Assembly: GCA_033557465.1 (NCBI GenBank)
Contig: CM066032.1
Span: 60,176,955-60,240,954, forward strand
Reading direction: 5' to 3'
Source of the DNA: Ichthyophis bannanicus
Taxonomy: Eukaryota; Chordata; Amphibia; Gymnophiona; Ichthyophiidae
Length of the DNA: 64,000 nt
Both the position numbers and the translations under genes were made by a program. This document shows positions 1 through 10,809 of the stretch, in pieces; within the stretch, counting starts at the first letter, position 1, and each line of letters begins with the position of its first letter. The notes beneath the pieces were generated by a model. That model ran no database searches, had not been told where the DNA came from, and saw nothing but the letters and a program-made list of their open reading frames with translations.

Positions 1-485
1 GACATTCACAAAAATCATGGTGGTGGTCATAGCGGCAATCTGCAAAGAGAGGATGTTAGTGCACCCATACTTGGATGAATGGCTCGTGCGTTCAAAGACT
101 CTGGAAGTGAGCAGAGAGGCGATGCAGCAGGTAGTGACCTGTCTGCAGCAGCTCGGCTGGGTCGTCAGTGTGGCCAAGATTCATCTGCGGCCCAGCCAGT
201 ACTTGGTTTACCTCGGTGCCAGGACTCATACGGATGTAGGGTTGGTCAGATTGCCTGAGGAAAGGGTGCAGAAGATACAGATGCAGGTCAGGCAGTTCCA
301 GAGAATAGGGACGCCATCCGCATGGCATTATCTGTAGGTGCTCAGATCAATGGCAGAGGCCATAGAGCTGGTACCCTGGGCAAGGGCTCATATGCGGCCC
401 TTGCAGAGGGTGCTTCTGCAGCAGTAGTCTCCTCAGAGGCAGTCCCTGGACGAGAGGGTGCCATGCCTGCAGTCGACTCGAGTGA
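1..485 (+). pseudogene. DIRS-type reverse transcriptase remnant, cut by window start
   Basis: This is part of the RT domain of a DIRS-like tyrosine-recombinase retrotransposon. Positions 17-337 read through the catalytic region, with HPYLDEWLVR corresponding to the HPYLDDWLI motif of the other DIRS copies here, then an LxYLGAR block. After a stop at 335-337 the same frame goes on with a segment like MASTVHVTPNAHLNMRPAQW of the copy at 54084-55901 (here EAIELVPWARAHMRPLQRV). The left part lies outside the window. A CR1 fragment starts at about 486. The first Asp of the YLDD box is kept but the second is Glu, so this copy is dead. It belongs to the same family as the DIRS-1 RT near 8940-9340 but looks like a separate copy. 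Confidence 0.75.
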
Positions 486-985
486 ATCTTTATCTTATCT
501 CCTCTGTCCTGCCTTTCCTCTAAAGCAGGGGTATCCAAATCCAGTCGTGGAGGGATGCAAACCAGTCAGGTTTTCAGGATATCCCTAATGAATATGCATG
601 AGATCAATTCAAATACAATGGGGGCAATGCATGCAAATATATATCTTACATATTCATTAGGGATATCACGAAAACCTGGCAGGATTGTGGCCCTCCAGGA
701 CAGGTTTGGAGACCCCTGCTCTAAAGTATATATATTAAAATCTTTAAGTCTGTCCTCGTATGCTTTATAACGAAGACCACTTAACATTTTAGTAGCCATC
801 CTCTGCACTGACTCCACCCTGTTTATATCCTTTTGAAGGTGTGTTCTCCAGAATTGCACACAATACTCTAAATGAAGTCGCAGTAGAGACTTATACAGAG
901 GCACTATCACTTCCTTTTTTCTGCTGGCCATTTCTCTGTCTACGCACCCAAGTATCCTTCTGGCTTTCGCTGTTGCCTTTTCTAC
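486..985 (-). mobile_element. CR1 LINE fragment (type I), C-terminal ORF2
   Basis: The minus strand encodes the C-terminal part of a CR1-family ORF2: a [19 protein letters not shown] block, then VESVQRMATKM and YEDRLKDFNIYTLEQ. These match the better kept type I CR1 copy at 2175-6359 and the one at 9613-10504. It is interrupted at 526-718 by a hAT-like MITE. On the plus strand the copy ends near 985, where sequence like the DIRS 3' end (in inverted orientation) begins. 5' truncation is usual for CR1. Confidence 0.8.
526..718. mobile_element. hAT-like palindromic MITE with 8-bp target duplication
   Basis: A 193-bp element begins with CAGGGGTATCCAAA and ends with the complement of CAGGGGTCTCCAAA. 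It is flanked on both sides by ctctaaag (518-525 and 719-726). An 8-bp duplication with CAGGG-type termini is the hallmark of hAT transposons. The interior carries a second inverted pair, ccctaatgaatatgcatgag against tacatattcattaggg. It has no coding capacity. The related CR1 at 9613-10504 shows the unoccupied site (cctctaaggtatac). Confidence 0.85.
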
Positions 986-2174
986 CTGTTTGCACAGGTA
1001 GAATGACAGGCAGCCCAGGTTTCAATGACATCACTCCTATGCCTCTATTCGCCTCAGCCACCAGAAGTCTCTTTAGTACTTCTTTGTCTCCAGCAGATGG
1101 TGGATGGATTTTTTTCCTCTCTGAAGAAAATCTGTAGATTGATCAGAAAAGATTGATCAAATGCTCATGAACGACCACCTTTAGAGTGACTCTAACTTCA
1201 GCGTGACGTGGGAGGCTCTACTAGATTGCGGTCTTTTTGGTACCCATAGGAGGAGGGAAAATTGGTTCAGCTCCACGTTCTTATAATAATAGCCTTTTGA
1301 GCCAGCCAGAAATTGGAAGGATCTGGAAGAGTGCAGCATCATCAAGCAACCTCAATGCCCCTCCCTCCTCTGTTCCCCTTGCTCTCTCCTGATGATTGTA
1401 GAAGGCTGTGAGAGGAATCTGCCTACCAGCTACCTTAAAAGCAGTGCTGCAAAGCCAATAAAACTGCTTCAGGGGAATAGAGCAGAGCCTGGCACACGTT
1501 TCCGGCCTTGGACTCTAAGGAAATGAGTACCAAGGCTTGACTTAGTCATTGTCCTTGTTGGGGGCTCCCAATTTTGTCTTCCTGGGATGCAATTCGGGGT
1601 GGACTGCTGGTGTCTTTTGGCATGGTTGGGGGTTTCCTGCTGTTTTCTCCATGTTAGTAGCGTTTTTACCTATTGTGCATCTGGTGGTCACATGGTCCTA
1701 GTGCACGTTCCGCCCAAGCAGCTCCAACACACGTTCCTTCCCTAGTGCTTGTAACATGCGTAGCAATAAAAGCACAGTTAAAGTGCGCCTTTTGGGCTGC
1801 CATGGCCTTAGCACACGCTTTTGTGATACTTGGCTTAACTCTTTGTCTTCTTCCAGGAAACGTTATTTGACCTGTGGCAAGCAAGGTGCCTTATCTCTGG
1901 ATTCTGAATTCTGTCCTTGCATGGCAGCTTCTGAGTTATCCCTGGAGGGCCTCCTCCCTCTCTCTCAGCCAGGGGATGCCGTTAGTCCAGCCTTGCCTGC
2001 TTCAGGGCAAGAGATGATAGATGGTGCTATGGGTAAGGATATCCAGCCAACCGGAGGATCTAGCAACCATGCTGTGAGCCCCTCTTTATCCTTTAGAGAC
2101 TCTGTGGTGGCTATGCCCCTGGTGTTTGGGTCCAACAGAAGAGCTCTTCTGTTTGCTCTCTTGTGTTTCAAGTG
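986..2174 (+). pseudogene. DIRS-1 5' region and gag N-terminal remnant
   Basis: Positions 1016-1050 are the reverse complement of 24967-24999 near the DIRS-1 3' end, as expected for a DIRS terminus and its internal complementary region. Downstream, 1756-2165 is open in one frame with a low-complexity Ser/Pro-rich segment that I take for decayed gag. No zinc-binding motif is clear. The sequence breaks off at aagtg (2170-2174), where the CR1 at 2175-6359 entered. The gag assignment rests mainly on position and is weak. Confidence 0.45.
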
Positions 2175-2479
2175 CCTCTACAGCTCAAAAGGACTTCCAA
2201 TCTCTGGGAGAGAAACTCAAGCCCATTGTTAACACTGTTGCATTCTCAGAAGTTCTACCTGTTCTTGGTAAGGGGACAAAAAGGCTGCATCGCATTAACA
2301 ACTTTAATACATGGCTCCAGACCTGGTGCAAACAAGAAGGATTCAGATTTATTGGCAACTGGGACAATAGATGGACCAACAAGAGACTGTACTGTGCTGA
2401 TGGACTACATCTCTCTGTCGCAGGGAAAAGAAACCTAAGTGAAAAATTCAGGCAGTATGTGGATATGCATTTAAACTAG
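2175..2479 (+). pseudogene. CR1 ORF1, SGNH-esterase-like C-terminal part
   Basis: The frame ending at 2479 encodes FNTWLQTWCKQEGFRFIGNW, then CADGLHLSVAGKRNL. This matches the C-terminal block of the SGNH/GDSL-esterase-like domain in CR1 ORF1 (the LNAWLRRWC..EGFGF..NW...DGLHLN pattern), including the Asp-Gly-Leu-His motif that supplies the catalytic Asp/His in SGNH enzymes. A second copy of the same domain is at 31112-31546. The N-terminal part and Ser block are missing because the element is 5' truncated at about 2175. It lies 16 bp upstream of the next CR1 reading frame. Confidence 0.7.
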
Positions 2480-2495
2480 GAAAAGGGGGTGACGG

Positions 2496-5400
2496 ATGTG
2501 GAAGGTCAACATCTGCATGCCACCCCTGCAAAAGCAGAACAACATCAGAAACAGCCATACTCTTAAACCACACATCAAAAACAAGTGGGAAGAAATGGGC
2601 AGAATAAAATCAATGCAAAATACACACAAGCCAGGTAAATGCTGGAAAGCAATGAGCACAAATGCTCGAAGCTTAGCCAAAAAAATTCCAGACCTGGAAG
2701 CCCTAATGGTGGAAACGGATTTGGACATCGTGGCCGTTACGGAAAACATGGTTTAATGAATCGCATGATTGGGATATAGCCATAGCTGGCTATAATCTAT
2801 TCAGAAGAGACAGAGAAAATGGAAAAGGAGGAGGAGTAGCCTTGTATGTCAAAAGCAGTATTAAAGCTACTGAAATGCAGGGAACATGGGGAAAAGAAGA
2901 AGCGCTCTGGATTGCGTTGGAAAGAGGAGATGGCACTCTCATCCATATTGCTGTAGTCTACAGACCTCCGACTCAAATTGAAGAGAGAGATAACGAATTG
3001 ATTATAGATATTGCCAAGATAGCAGCAAAGGGGGAAGCGATCATATTAGGTGACTTTAATCTACCTGATGTGGATTGGATTACTCCTTCTGCACATCTGG
3101 AAAGAAGCAAAAAAATTGTGGATGCTCTCCAAGATGCATTACTTAGACAAATGGTGATGGAAACCAACCAGGGAAAGCTCAACGCTGGATGTAGTGCTTA
3201 CCAACAGTGATAACGTGTCAAATGTCTGCGTGAGTGCCCCTGTGAGCAACAGCGACCATCACACGGTGTGGTTTGAGATAAAAGCCATGGTACAGGCCAA
3301 TCATAGCAAGCTCAAAGTCCTAAACTTCAAAAACACTGACGTCAATAAAATGGCCGAGTACTTAAAGGAGGAGATGACGGAGTGGAAGAAGATAAGGGAA
3401 GTGGAATTGCAATGGACTAAACTAAAGGCGGCAATAAAAGGAGCAACAGATAAATATGTAAGAAAAATAAATAAAAACAAGAGGAGAAGGAAACCTATTT
3501 GGTTTTCCAAAGAGGTGGCTGCGCAAATAAAGGCAAAAAACACAGCTTTTTCAAAATTCAAAAGCTTGCAAACAGAAGAACACAGAAATGAATACAGGAT
3601 CCAACTCAAAGAGTCTAAAAGAGTAATAAGGATAGCAAAATCAAAGGCAGAAGAAAAAATGGCTAAAGATGTTAAGGGTGGCAACAAAACTTTCTTCAGG
3701 TATATTCAGGAAAGGAAGAAGATCAGAGTTGGAATTGCAGGACTCAGAAGTGCTGGGAAAGGACTCGTGGAAAGTGACACTGAAAAAGCGAAATTGCTAA
3801 ACAAATACTTCTGCTCTGTTTTTACTAAAGAAGATCCTGGAGATGGACCAGCTGTGACTCCCAAATATAAAAATAGGACTGAAGTAGATACCACACCATT
3901 CACAGAAGATGAGGTGTTAGAACAACTTGCTAAACTGAAAGTGGACAAAGCCATGGGACCGGATGGGATACATCCCAGGATACTGAAAGAGCTCAGAGAG
4001 GTTCTTACAGGACCGTTAAAGGATGTCTTCAACAGATCCTTGGAAACAGGAGTGGTTCCTCAGGACTGGAGAATGGCTAATGTTGTACCTCTACACAAAA
4101 GTGGTGAGAGGGAGGAAGTGTCAAATTACAGGCCCGTGAGCCTTACCTCGGTGGCAGGAAAAGTAATGGAGGCGCTCCTGAAAGAGCGAATAGTGAACTT
4201 TCTCAAAACCAATAGGTTGCAAGATCCCAGGCAACATGGTTTTACCGAAGGACGGTCTTGCCAAACAAATCTGATTGAGTTCTTTGATTGGGTGACCAAG
4301 GAACTAGATCTGGGGCATGCAATGGATGTCATCTATCTGGATTTCAGCAAAGCCTTTGATACTGTTCCTCATAGGAGGCTTGTCAATAAACTCAGTAGCT
4401 TGGGGATGGGTCCCAAGATAGCAAACTGGATTAGAAATTGGTTGACTAACAGACAACAGAGGGTGATGGTACATGGAGCTCACTCGGATGAGAGGAAGGT
4501 GATAAGCGGGGTGCCTCAGGGTTCGGTCCTGGGCCCGGCACTGTTCAATATATTTGTGAGTGATATTGCTGAAGGACTGAATGGAAAGGTCTGTCTTTTT
4601 GCAGATGACACAAAAATTTGCAACAGAGTGGACTCCCCAGAGGGAGTGGATAACATGAGGAAAGATCTACAAAAGCTGGAAGACTGGTCTAATGCTTGGC
4701 AACTACGATTTAATGTGAAAAAGTGCAGTGTCATGCACTTGGGTAGCAGAAATCCAAGGGAAAAGTACACAATAGGGGGTGAGAGGTTGGTATGCACGGT
4801 TCAGGAGAAAGACCTTATTTATTTATTTATTTATTTAATTGGATTTCTATACCGCCTTATCATACAATCAAAGCGGTCTTACAAACAAAGATATTAAGAG
4901 TATTAGTGAGAAAATGTAAAGAAATAAAAGTTAAAGTTATGGTATAATGTGTTAGAGTGAGTTGCATTATCTACATAGTGAGCTATACTATAATGTGAGC
5001 TATTATACAATATGTATGATTTACATTCCAGACAAATTAAGTTAGTTAATTGCATGACCGTAGTGTTCTATAAACAAAGATGTTTTCAGTTGCTTTCTAA
5101 AGTCATTGATGTCCTGAGCTGCTCTCAGCTCATTAGGTAGAGAGTTCCAGATGGAAGGTGCAGCAAAAGAGAAAGCCCTTTCAGAGGTGTCTTTACGTGT
5201 TTTTCTGACATCATTTGATAAGCTGATTCTGTTGTCAGATCCTCTTCTTCTAGGTCTGTTGCTAATATCTGACTGTATGAGATATGTCAGGCTTTCTGCA
5301 GAATATTGTTGTTTTATCCTGAAAATATAAATTATAGTTTTATATTTTACACGTGAAGCTATAGGTAACCAGTGAAGCTCTTTCAAGATGGGAGTTATAT

Positions 5401-6150
5401 GTTCTCTACTTGATAGACCAAAAATTATACGTGCAGCAGTATTCTGCGCCAGTTGTAAAGGCTTAAGTGCTTGCTTAGATAAACCCAGATATATTGGATT
5501 ACAGAAGTCAAGTAATGGAGTAATCAATGCTTGACAAACATTTCTGAAGTGAACAGTATCAAGAAGCGGATCTCAAGGTGGCAAAACAGTGCGACAAGGC
5601 GGTGGCAAAAGCCAGGAGGATGTTGGGCTGCATTCAAAGAGGGATTACCAGCAGAAAGGAAGAGGTACTTATGCCACTGTACAAGTCACTGGTGAGGCCT
5701 CACTTGGAATACTGTGTTCAGTTTTGGAGGCCATATCTTGCAAAAGATGTAAAAAGACTGGAAACTGTTCAGAGAAAGGCGACCAAAATGATTTGGAGCC
5801 TGCGTCAGAAGCCTTATGAGGAGAGACTTGAAGACCTAAATATGTACACTTTGGAGGAGAGGAGGGACAGGAGAGATATGATTCAGACCTTTAAATACTT
5901 AAAGAGAAATGATGAACAAACAAACCTCTTCCAAAGACGGGGAAGCTGTAAAACTAGAGGGCATAACATGAAGCTGCAAGGTGGTAAATTGAAAGGCAAT
6001 GTCAGGAAATATTTCTTCACTGAAAGGGTGGTGGATGCTTGGAATGCCCTCCCGATGGAAGTGGTGAGGGCAAACACGGTGATGGAATTCAAAACGGCAT
6101 GGGACAAACACAGTGGATCCCTTTACAGCAACAGGATAAAAGCAAAATAA
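2496..6150 (+). pseudogene. CR1 ORF2 endonuclease-reverse transcriptase, broken
   Basis: ORF2 encodes an AP-like endonuclease and reverse transcriptase that nick the target and prime cDNA from it. The endonuclease shows STNARSLAKK, VAVTE, GGGVALYV, VYRPP and GDFNLPDVDW. RT shows [55 protein letters not shown] and LFADDTK, with the FADD catalytic box at about 4602-4613. Breaks visible: an extra A in a run near 2743 (frame lost after VTEN), a second shift near 3180 (frame lost after KLNAG) and the L2 insertion at 4816-5565. The C-terminus resumes at 5578 and ends at 6150. About 15-20 bp of target appear to have been lost around the L2. Confidence 0.85.
4816..5565 (-). mobile_element. L2 LINE 3' fragment inserted in CR1
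   Basis: On the minus strand 5527-5042 encodes the C-terminal tail of an L2-type ORF2: LDFCNPIYLGL, LQLAQNTAARIIFG, HITPILKELHWLPI, then RAFSFAAPSIWNSLP. This pattern is typical of L2/Maui LINEs and differs from the CR1 tails around it. The 3' end (plus strand 4816-4845) is an attt-type simple repeat next to a cggtatagaaatcc block. That same 3' block is shared by the SINEs at 41798 and 43401. It is 5' truncated, without a clear target duplication. Confidence 0.8.
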
Positions 6151-6364
6151 ACAGTACCATCTAACTTCTGAACTATCTAGCATCTGAACAAATAAGGGTG
6201 TCCTACATGGAGTGGTGGGTTCACCCCTAAACAGAAACAAAAACATGGGGAGGGGTGGCCTGCACAGAGCGACAGGTGCACCTACCCTTGCCATCTTGCT
6301 GGGCAGACTAGATGGACCATGCTGGTCTTTATCTGCCGTCACTTACTATGTTACTATGTAAGTG

Positions 6365-7393
6365 TGTATGCCTCTCTTGGACTCCCCTGGTGTTAGGGTG
6401 TCATTTCCGAGAGGAGAACTTCTGGACTCTGGATTGTCTTCCCCGGAATTCTTTTCCTTTTTGCAGCAGGCCTGGTCCTTCTAGTGTGGAAATTCAGATC
6501 CTGCGGCCTGTAGGTACCCCACAGTCTCATGCAGGGCAGGCTGAGCGTGGAAGCTGAAGCCCTATTTGATTGGCTTTGGCTAAGTGTCCCCGGTGAGGGG
6601 GCGCCCCCTGAGGAGGGAGAACAACTAGGAACTGTCTGAGATTTTGGCTATGACTTGGATTCAGATGGCTCGGTACTCGGCTCTGACGTGGATGAAGAAG
6701 TACTCTGGCCTTCAGAAGATTGTGAAGAGGCCGGAGTGATGCACCTAGTCTGGAAGGAGGAGCTGGCAGTGTTGATTTCCAGGGCCTCATCCATCTTGAA
6801 CTTGACAGATGCTTCTGGCATGGAGCAGGGGCCAAAGCTGCACCTGCTCCTTCAAGGGGTGTGGAAATCCACTACTGTTTTCCCATTCCCAGATGTGATC
6901 AAGGATATGATCCGTCATAGTGGGACTCTCCAGACTAAGGAGTTAAGGGTATGTAAGTAGATCTATGCTCTCGTGAAGGAGTGCATTGAGTGGTTTGGTA
7001 TTGCCAAGGTAGATGCGTGGGTCACGGCAGTTACCAGACAGATCACCATTCTTGTGGAAGGCGGATCAACCTTAAAGGATTTTCTAGACCATAAGGTGGA
7101 TTCATTGTTGGAGAGCCAGTTCACTATGGCAACTGCTATTCTGCAGCTTGTGGTATGTGCCAGACTGACATCTCAAACCCTGCTACAGTGGATTGTCTCT
7201 TTTGCCAGTTGATACTACCCCTCTTTGGTGACAGCTATGGTCTGCCTTTCTGATGCCATGTATGACCTGGTACGTTTGGTGACCAGGGATGGTGCCCAGA
7301 TGACGGTGTCACAGCATTGGATTTCGCTCCGGGACTGGGCAGCAGACTCATCTTCCAAAGCTCAGTTTGCCCAATTGGCTTTTAAGGGGAGCA
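6365..7393 (+). pseudogene. DIRS-1 gag remnant, middle part
   Basis: DIRS-1 continues after the CR1 insertion. Frames at 6655-6960 and 6973-7212 read in series (acidic SDGSVLGSDVDEEVLWPSED, then FPDVIKDMIRHSG, then FGIAKVDAWVTAVTRQITI and STLKDFLDHKVDSLL). Spacing and composition fit a DIRS gag/capsid region lying just upstream of RT. A stop at 6958-6960 and further stops after 7212 break it. The sequence runs to about 7393, where a CR1 3' end was inserted, and resumes at 8096. Confidence 0.5.
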
Positions 7394-8095
7394 GCGCTGC
7401 ATAAAGGAATGGAAAATAAAACAAAAGATATTATAATGCCTCTATATCGTTCCATGGTGAGACCGCACCTTGAATATTGTGTGCAATTCTGGTCGCCATA
7501 TCTTAAAAAGGATATAGCAATTTTAGAAAAGGTTCAGAGAAGAGCCACCAAAATGGTAAAGGGGATGGAAGGCTACTCCTATGAAGAAAGGCTAAAAAGG
7601 TTGGGGCTCTTTAACCTGGAAAAGAGACGGCTGAGGGGAGATATGATAGAAGTCTATAAATTAATGAACGGAGTGGAACGGGTAAACGTAGATCGATTGT
7701 TTACCTTATCAGAATATAGAAAGACTAGGGGACATGCAATGAAGCTACAGGGTAAACTATTTAAGACTAATAAAAGAAAATATTTTTTCACTCAACGTGT
7801 AATCAAACTCTGGAATTTGTTACCGGAGGATGTAGTAAAGGCTGTTAGTGTAGCTGGGTTTAAAATAGGTTTGGACAAGTTCCTGGAGGAAAGGTCCATA
7901 AACCATTATTAAGAAGGGACCCAGGATATCAATGCTTGAACCAATACAAGCATTGTGGAACCTGTGTCCCTTGGGGAAACTGCTAGGTACGTATGACCTA
8001 GATTGGCCACTGTTGGAAACAGAATACTGGGCTTGATGGACCTTGGTCTGACCCAGTATGGCATATCTTATGTTCTTATGTTCTTATCTTGTAGC
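7394..8095 (+). mobile_element. CR1/L3 LINE 3' fragment (type II)
   Basis: A 5'-truncated type II CR1 with 7367-7912 open in the ORF2 C-terminal frame: [59 protein letters not shown] and a final ERSINHY stop at 7910-7912. The 3'UTR contains gaccttggtctgacccagta and ends in ttatgttc octamers (8080-8095). The same 3' end recurs at 10640, 27179, 28623 and 37371. DIRS-1 gag is found on both sides. Confidence 0.88.
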
Positions 8096-8465
8096 GCTAT
8101 ACAAATGTTCAGTAGTAATCGTAAGCTTCTTTTTGGAGCTGATTTGGAGAAGCTAGGGAAGGACCTGGGCGAGGCGAAATCTTACCACCTTCCAGAAGAC
8201 AGGTTCAGGAGGCCTGTGAAGCAGACTGATGTCCCTTTCTTGCCAGCGTCTGCCCGTCCACTAAGGACACACTGGCCAGATCCCCGGGGGTCTTGGGACT
8301 TTTATAATTATATACTGAAAGACCTTTCTTCCCCTCTGCTTCCAGGCTTCGGGCTCGTTCTTATTCCTTTCATGGACTCTCCCAGGGGCTCATTCCCTGG
8401 TTCCTCTGGTTGTAGGCAGGCTTTGCCTTTTCTTTCAGGAATGGGTCCAGGTTACTAGGGATCAC
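8096..8465 (+). pseudogene. DIRS-1 gag C-terminal remnant
   Basis: After the CR1 the DIRS-1 frame resumes as KLLFGADLEKLGKDLGEAKS, then RFRRPVKQTDVPFLP. The LFGADL block corresponds by position to the ENLFGK block at the end of gag in the copies at 49294-50925 and 52066-53988. A short sequence at about 8092-8128 (gcgctatacaaatgttcagt) has no DIRS counterpart and may be leftover element tail. RT follows directly. Confidence 0.45.
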
Positions 8466-9612
8466 TTGGTGCTAGACACCATTCAGTTCGGCTATGTTCT
8501 GAAATGCAAAGAGCTGATTCCAGATGTCTTCGTCATCTCCCCTTGTGGGTCTGTGATCAAAGTACTGCTGTGCAGACAACCTTGGACAAGTTGCTGTGTC
8601 TAAAGGTGGTGGTGCCTGTCCCTCCCTCCCCCACCTCCCAGACAAGCAGGGCAAAGGCAGATACTCTATCTATTTCATGGTGCCCAAAAGGACAGTTCCT
8701 TCTGGCCCATTCTGTACCTCAGGAGTGTCAACGAGCACTTGTGTATCCTGTGCTTCTGGATGGAAACCTTGTGCTCTGTGATTCAAGCAGTTCGCCAAGA
8801 GGAGTTCTTGGCTTCTCTGGATCTGGCCAAGGCATATTTTCATATCCCGATCCAGGCAGATCAGCAAAAGTATCTGAATTTTTCTGTGCTTGGCTTTCAC
8901 TATCAGTTTGCCACTCTCCCTTTCAGGCTATCCACCACCACTGAGGACATTCTCCAAGGTTATGGTGGTGGCAGCTGCGATGCTACAGCACCGAGGGATC
9001 TGTGTCCATCCATATCTGGATGACTGGCTCATCCAGGTCCATTCCCTTTTGGAAGTGTCTCGGGTGGCATTCGTCAGTGATGTCCTTTTTGATCACCCAG
9101 CCAAGGCTTTCCAATCAGGGAAAGAGCAGTCCCTGGAGTTTCTGGGAGCATGTTTTGACACTCAAGCGGCAGTGTTTTCCTGCAAGAGGAGAAAGACTGA
9201 AATGATAAAGGAGTATAAAAAAACCCCAAACCTGTTAAATAAATAAATAATAAATAGAGTCGAAAGACTGTTGGTTTGCCTGGTGCTATACTGTGTTCAG
9301 CATGCTTCCAGAGTCAGAGATTATGTTGAGCTCCTGAGATTAGTGGTAGCACCACAGGGATGGTGCCATGGGTGCATGCTCACATGCGACCACTCCAGTG
9401 ATCCTTGCTGACTCGGTGGTCCCCGAGTTCTCAGATGTTCAAGCGCAAGCACCTCCCACTGATGGTGGTCCAGCCTGTGGTGGTGGCTGCACCCCTGTCA
9501 TCTTAGGAAGGGCATGTCGCTGGACGATTTCTCCTGGATCCTCCAGATGACGGATGCCAGTTTCTCGGGCTGGGGAGCCCATTGCCAAGACATAGAAAAA
9601 GACCACATGGCT
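8466..9612 (+). pseudogene. DIRS-1 reverse transcriptase/RNase H remnant, first part
   Basis: Read across several frames this is a decayed DIRS RT: YLRSVNEHL (priming region), EFLASLDLAKAYFHIPIQAD (catalytic Asp region), FHYQFATLPF, VHPYLDDWLI at about 9003-9033 with the YLDD box intact in one frame, then KSSPWSFWEH. RNase H follows near 9550 with an MTDASFSGWGAHC block. Frameshifts lie near 8600, 8950 and 9050. A short foreign tail at 9207-9256 interrupts it. It stops at about 9612, where a CR1 enters, and picks up again at 10505. Confidence 0.75.
9207..9256 (+). repeat. SINE/L2-type 3' tail fragment
   Basis: The stretch gataaaggagtataaaaa ... aaacctgttaaataaataaa matches the tail of the SINE at 43401-43616 (ataaagcagtataaaaaaat then ctgttaaataaata). 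Only the last 50 bp are present and they lie within the DIRS-1 RT. A severely 5'-truncated SINE or L2 copy is the simplest reading. Confidence 0.55.
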
Positions 9613-10504
9613 TATCAAGTCTGTCCTTCCATATCAACCACTACAACAGTCCCCTTTTTTCCTCTAGAGATCCTCTGTGTTTGTCCCATGCTTTTTTGAA
9701 TTCAGTTACTGTCCTCATCTCTACCACCTCCACTGGGAGACTATTCCACGGATCCACCACGCTTTCCGTAAAGAAATATTTCTGCATATCACTCCTGAAT
9801 CTATCCCCTTTCACCCTCATCCCATGTCCCCTCGTAGCAGAACTTGCTTTCAATTGAAAGAGGCTCTCTCCCTGTGCATTTATGCCACGGAGATATTTAA
9901 ACGTCTCAATCATATCACCTCTATCCCGCCTTTCCTCTAAGGTATACATATTAAGATCCTTAAGTTTGTCCTCATATGCTTTATAATGAAGACCACTAAC
10001 CATTTTAGTAGCCACCCTCTGTGCTGACTCCATCCTGTTGAAGGTACGGTCTCCAGAATTGCACAGAATACTCCAAATGAGGTCGCACCAAAGACTTATA
10101 CAGAGGCACTGTCACCTCCTTTTTTCTGCTAGCCATTCCTCTCCGTATGCACTCAAGCATCCTTCTAGCTTTTGCTGTCGCCTTTCATACCCGTTTAGCT
10201 ACTTTAAGATCATCAGACACAACCACGCCTAGGTCCCGCTCTTCTTTAGTGGACAAAAGTACTTCACTCCCTATACTATATTGCTCCCTTGGATTGCTGC
10301 AGCCCAAATGCATGACCTTGCATTTTTTAACATTAAATCCCAGCTGCCAAATTCTAGACCATTCTTCAAGCTTAACTAGATCTCTCCTCATGTTATCTAC
10401 ACCTTCCTGGGTGTATACTCTATTGCAGATTTTGGTATCATCCGCAAAGAGGCAAACCTTACCCAACAGCCCTTCCGCTGTATCACTAACAAAGACATTA
10501 TGGC
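9613..10504 (-). mobile_element. CR1 LINE fragment (type I) inserted in DIRS-1
   Basis: On the minus strand 10514-10185 encodes a decayed RT tail ([40 protein letters not shown]). After a frame change, 10033-9641 encodes the C-terminus (AQRVATKMVSGLHYKAYEDK, MYTLEERRDRGDMIETFKYL, KYFFTESVVDPWNSLPVEVV). The DIRS-1 text breaks at cacatggc (about 9606-9613) and resumes at tatggcccagg (about 10499), giving a possible 5-bp atggc duplication. The element is truncated at both ends relative to the copy at 2175-6359. Confidence 0.8.
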
Positions 10505-10639
10505 CCAGGGCCATTGGAACTGCAGGGAAGTGGTGCAGTCCATCAACTGTCTTGAGACAAGGGCCATCAAGTCGACTTTTCTGTGTTTCTGGCCCCTGGT
10601 CGAGGGCCGAACGGTTCGAGTATTTTCAGACAACGCCTT
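10505..10639 (+). pseudogene. DIRS-1 RNase H remnant
   Basis: The text GHWNCREVVQSINCLETRAI, then FSDNALT, is the RNase H core of DIRS-1. It matches QQINFLELRAIRLAL and QTDNQVAMFYVN of the copy at 54084-55901. The frame stops at 10639 at cttgac, exactly where the CR1 at 10640 was inserted, and continues at 19862 with VAYDNQQGSRRS. Confidence 0.7.
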
Positions 10640-10809
10640 GACATAAGAACATAAGATATGCCATACTGGGTCAGACCAAGGTCCATCAAGTCCAGTATTC
10701 TGTTTCCAACAGTAGCCAATCTAGGTCATATGTACCTAGCAGTTTCCCCAAAAGACACAGGTTCTGCAATGCTTGTACTGGGTCAAGCATTGATATCTTC
10801 GGTCACTTC

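Larger units (their letters stand above)
2175..6359 (+). mobile_element. CR1 LINE (type I), near complete, interrupted by L2
   Basis: A type I CR1 in sense orientation. It carries an ORF1 esterase tail (2175-2479), an ORF2 endonuclease (about 2640-3215), RT (about 3215-4812), ORF2 C-terminus (5575-6150) and a 3'UTR ending in the octamer repeat ttactatgttactatgt. An L2 fragment interrupts it at 4816-5565. The 5-mer aagtg lies on both sides (2170-2174 and 6360-6364) and DIRS-1 sequence continues on each side. CR1 elements end in 8-bp microsatellites and lack poly(A), which fits. Confidence 0.85.
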
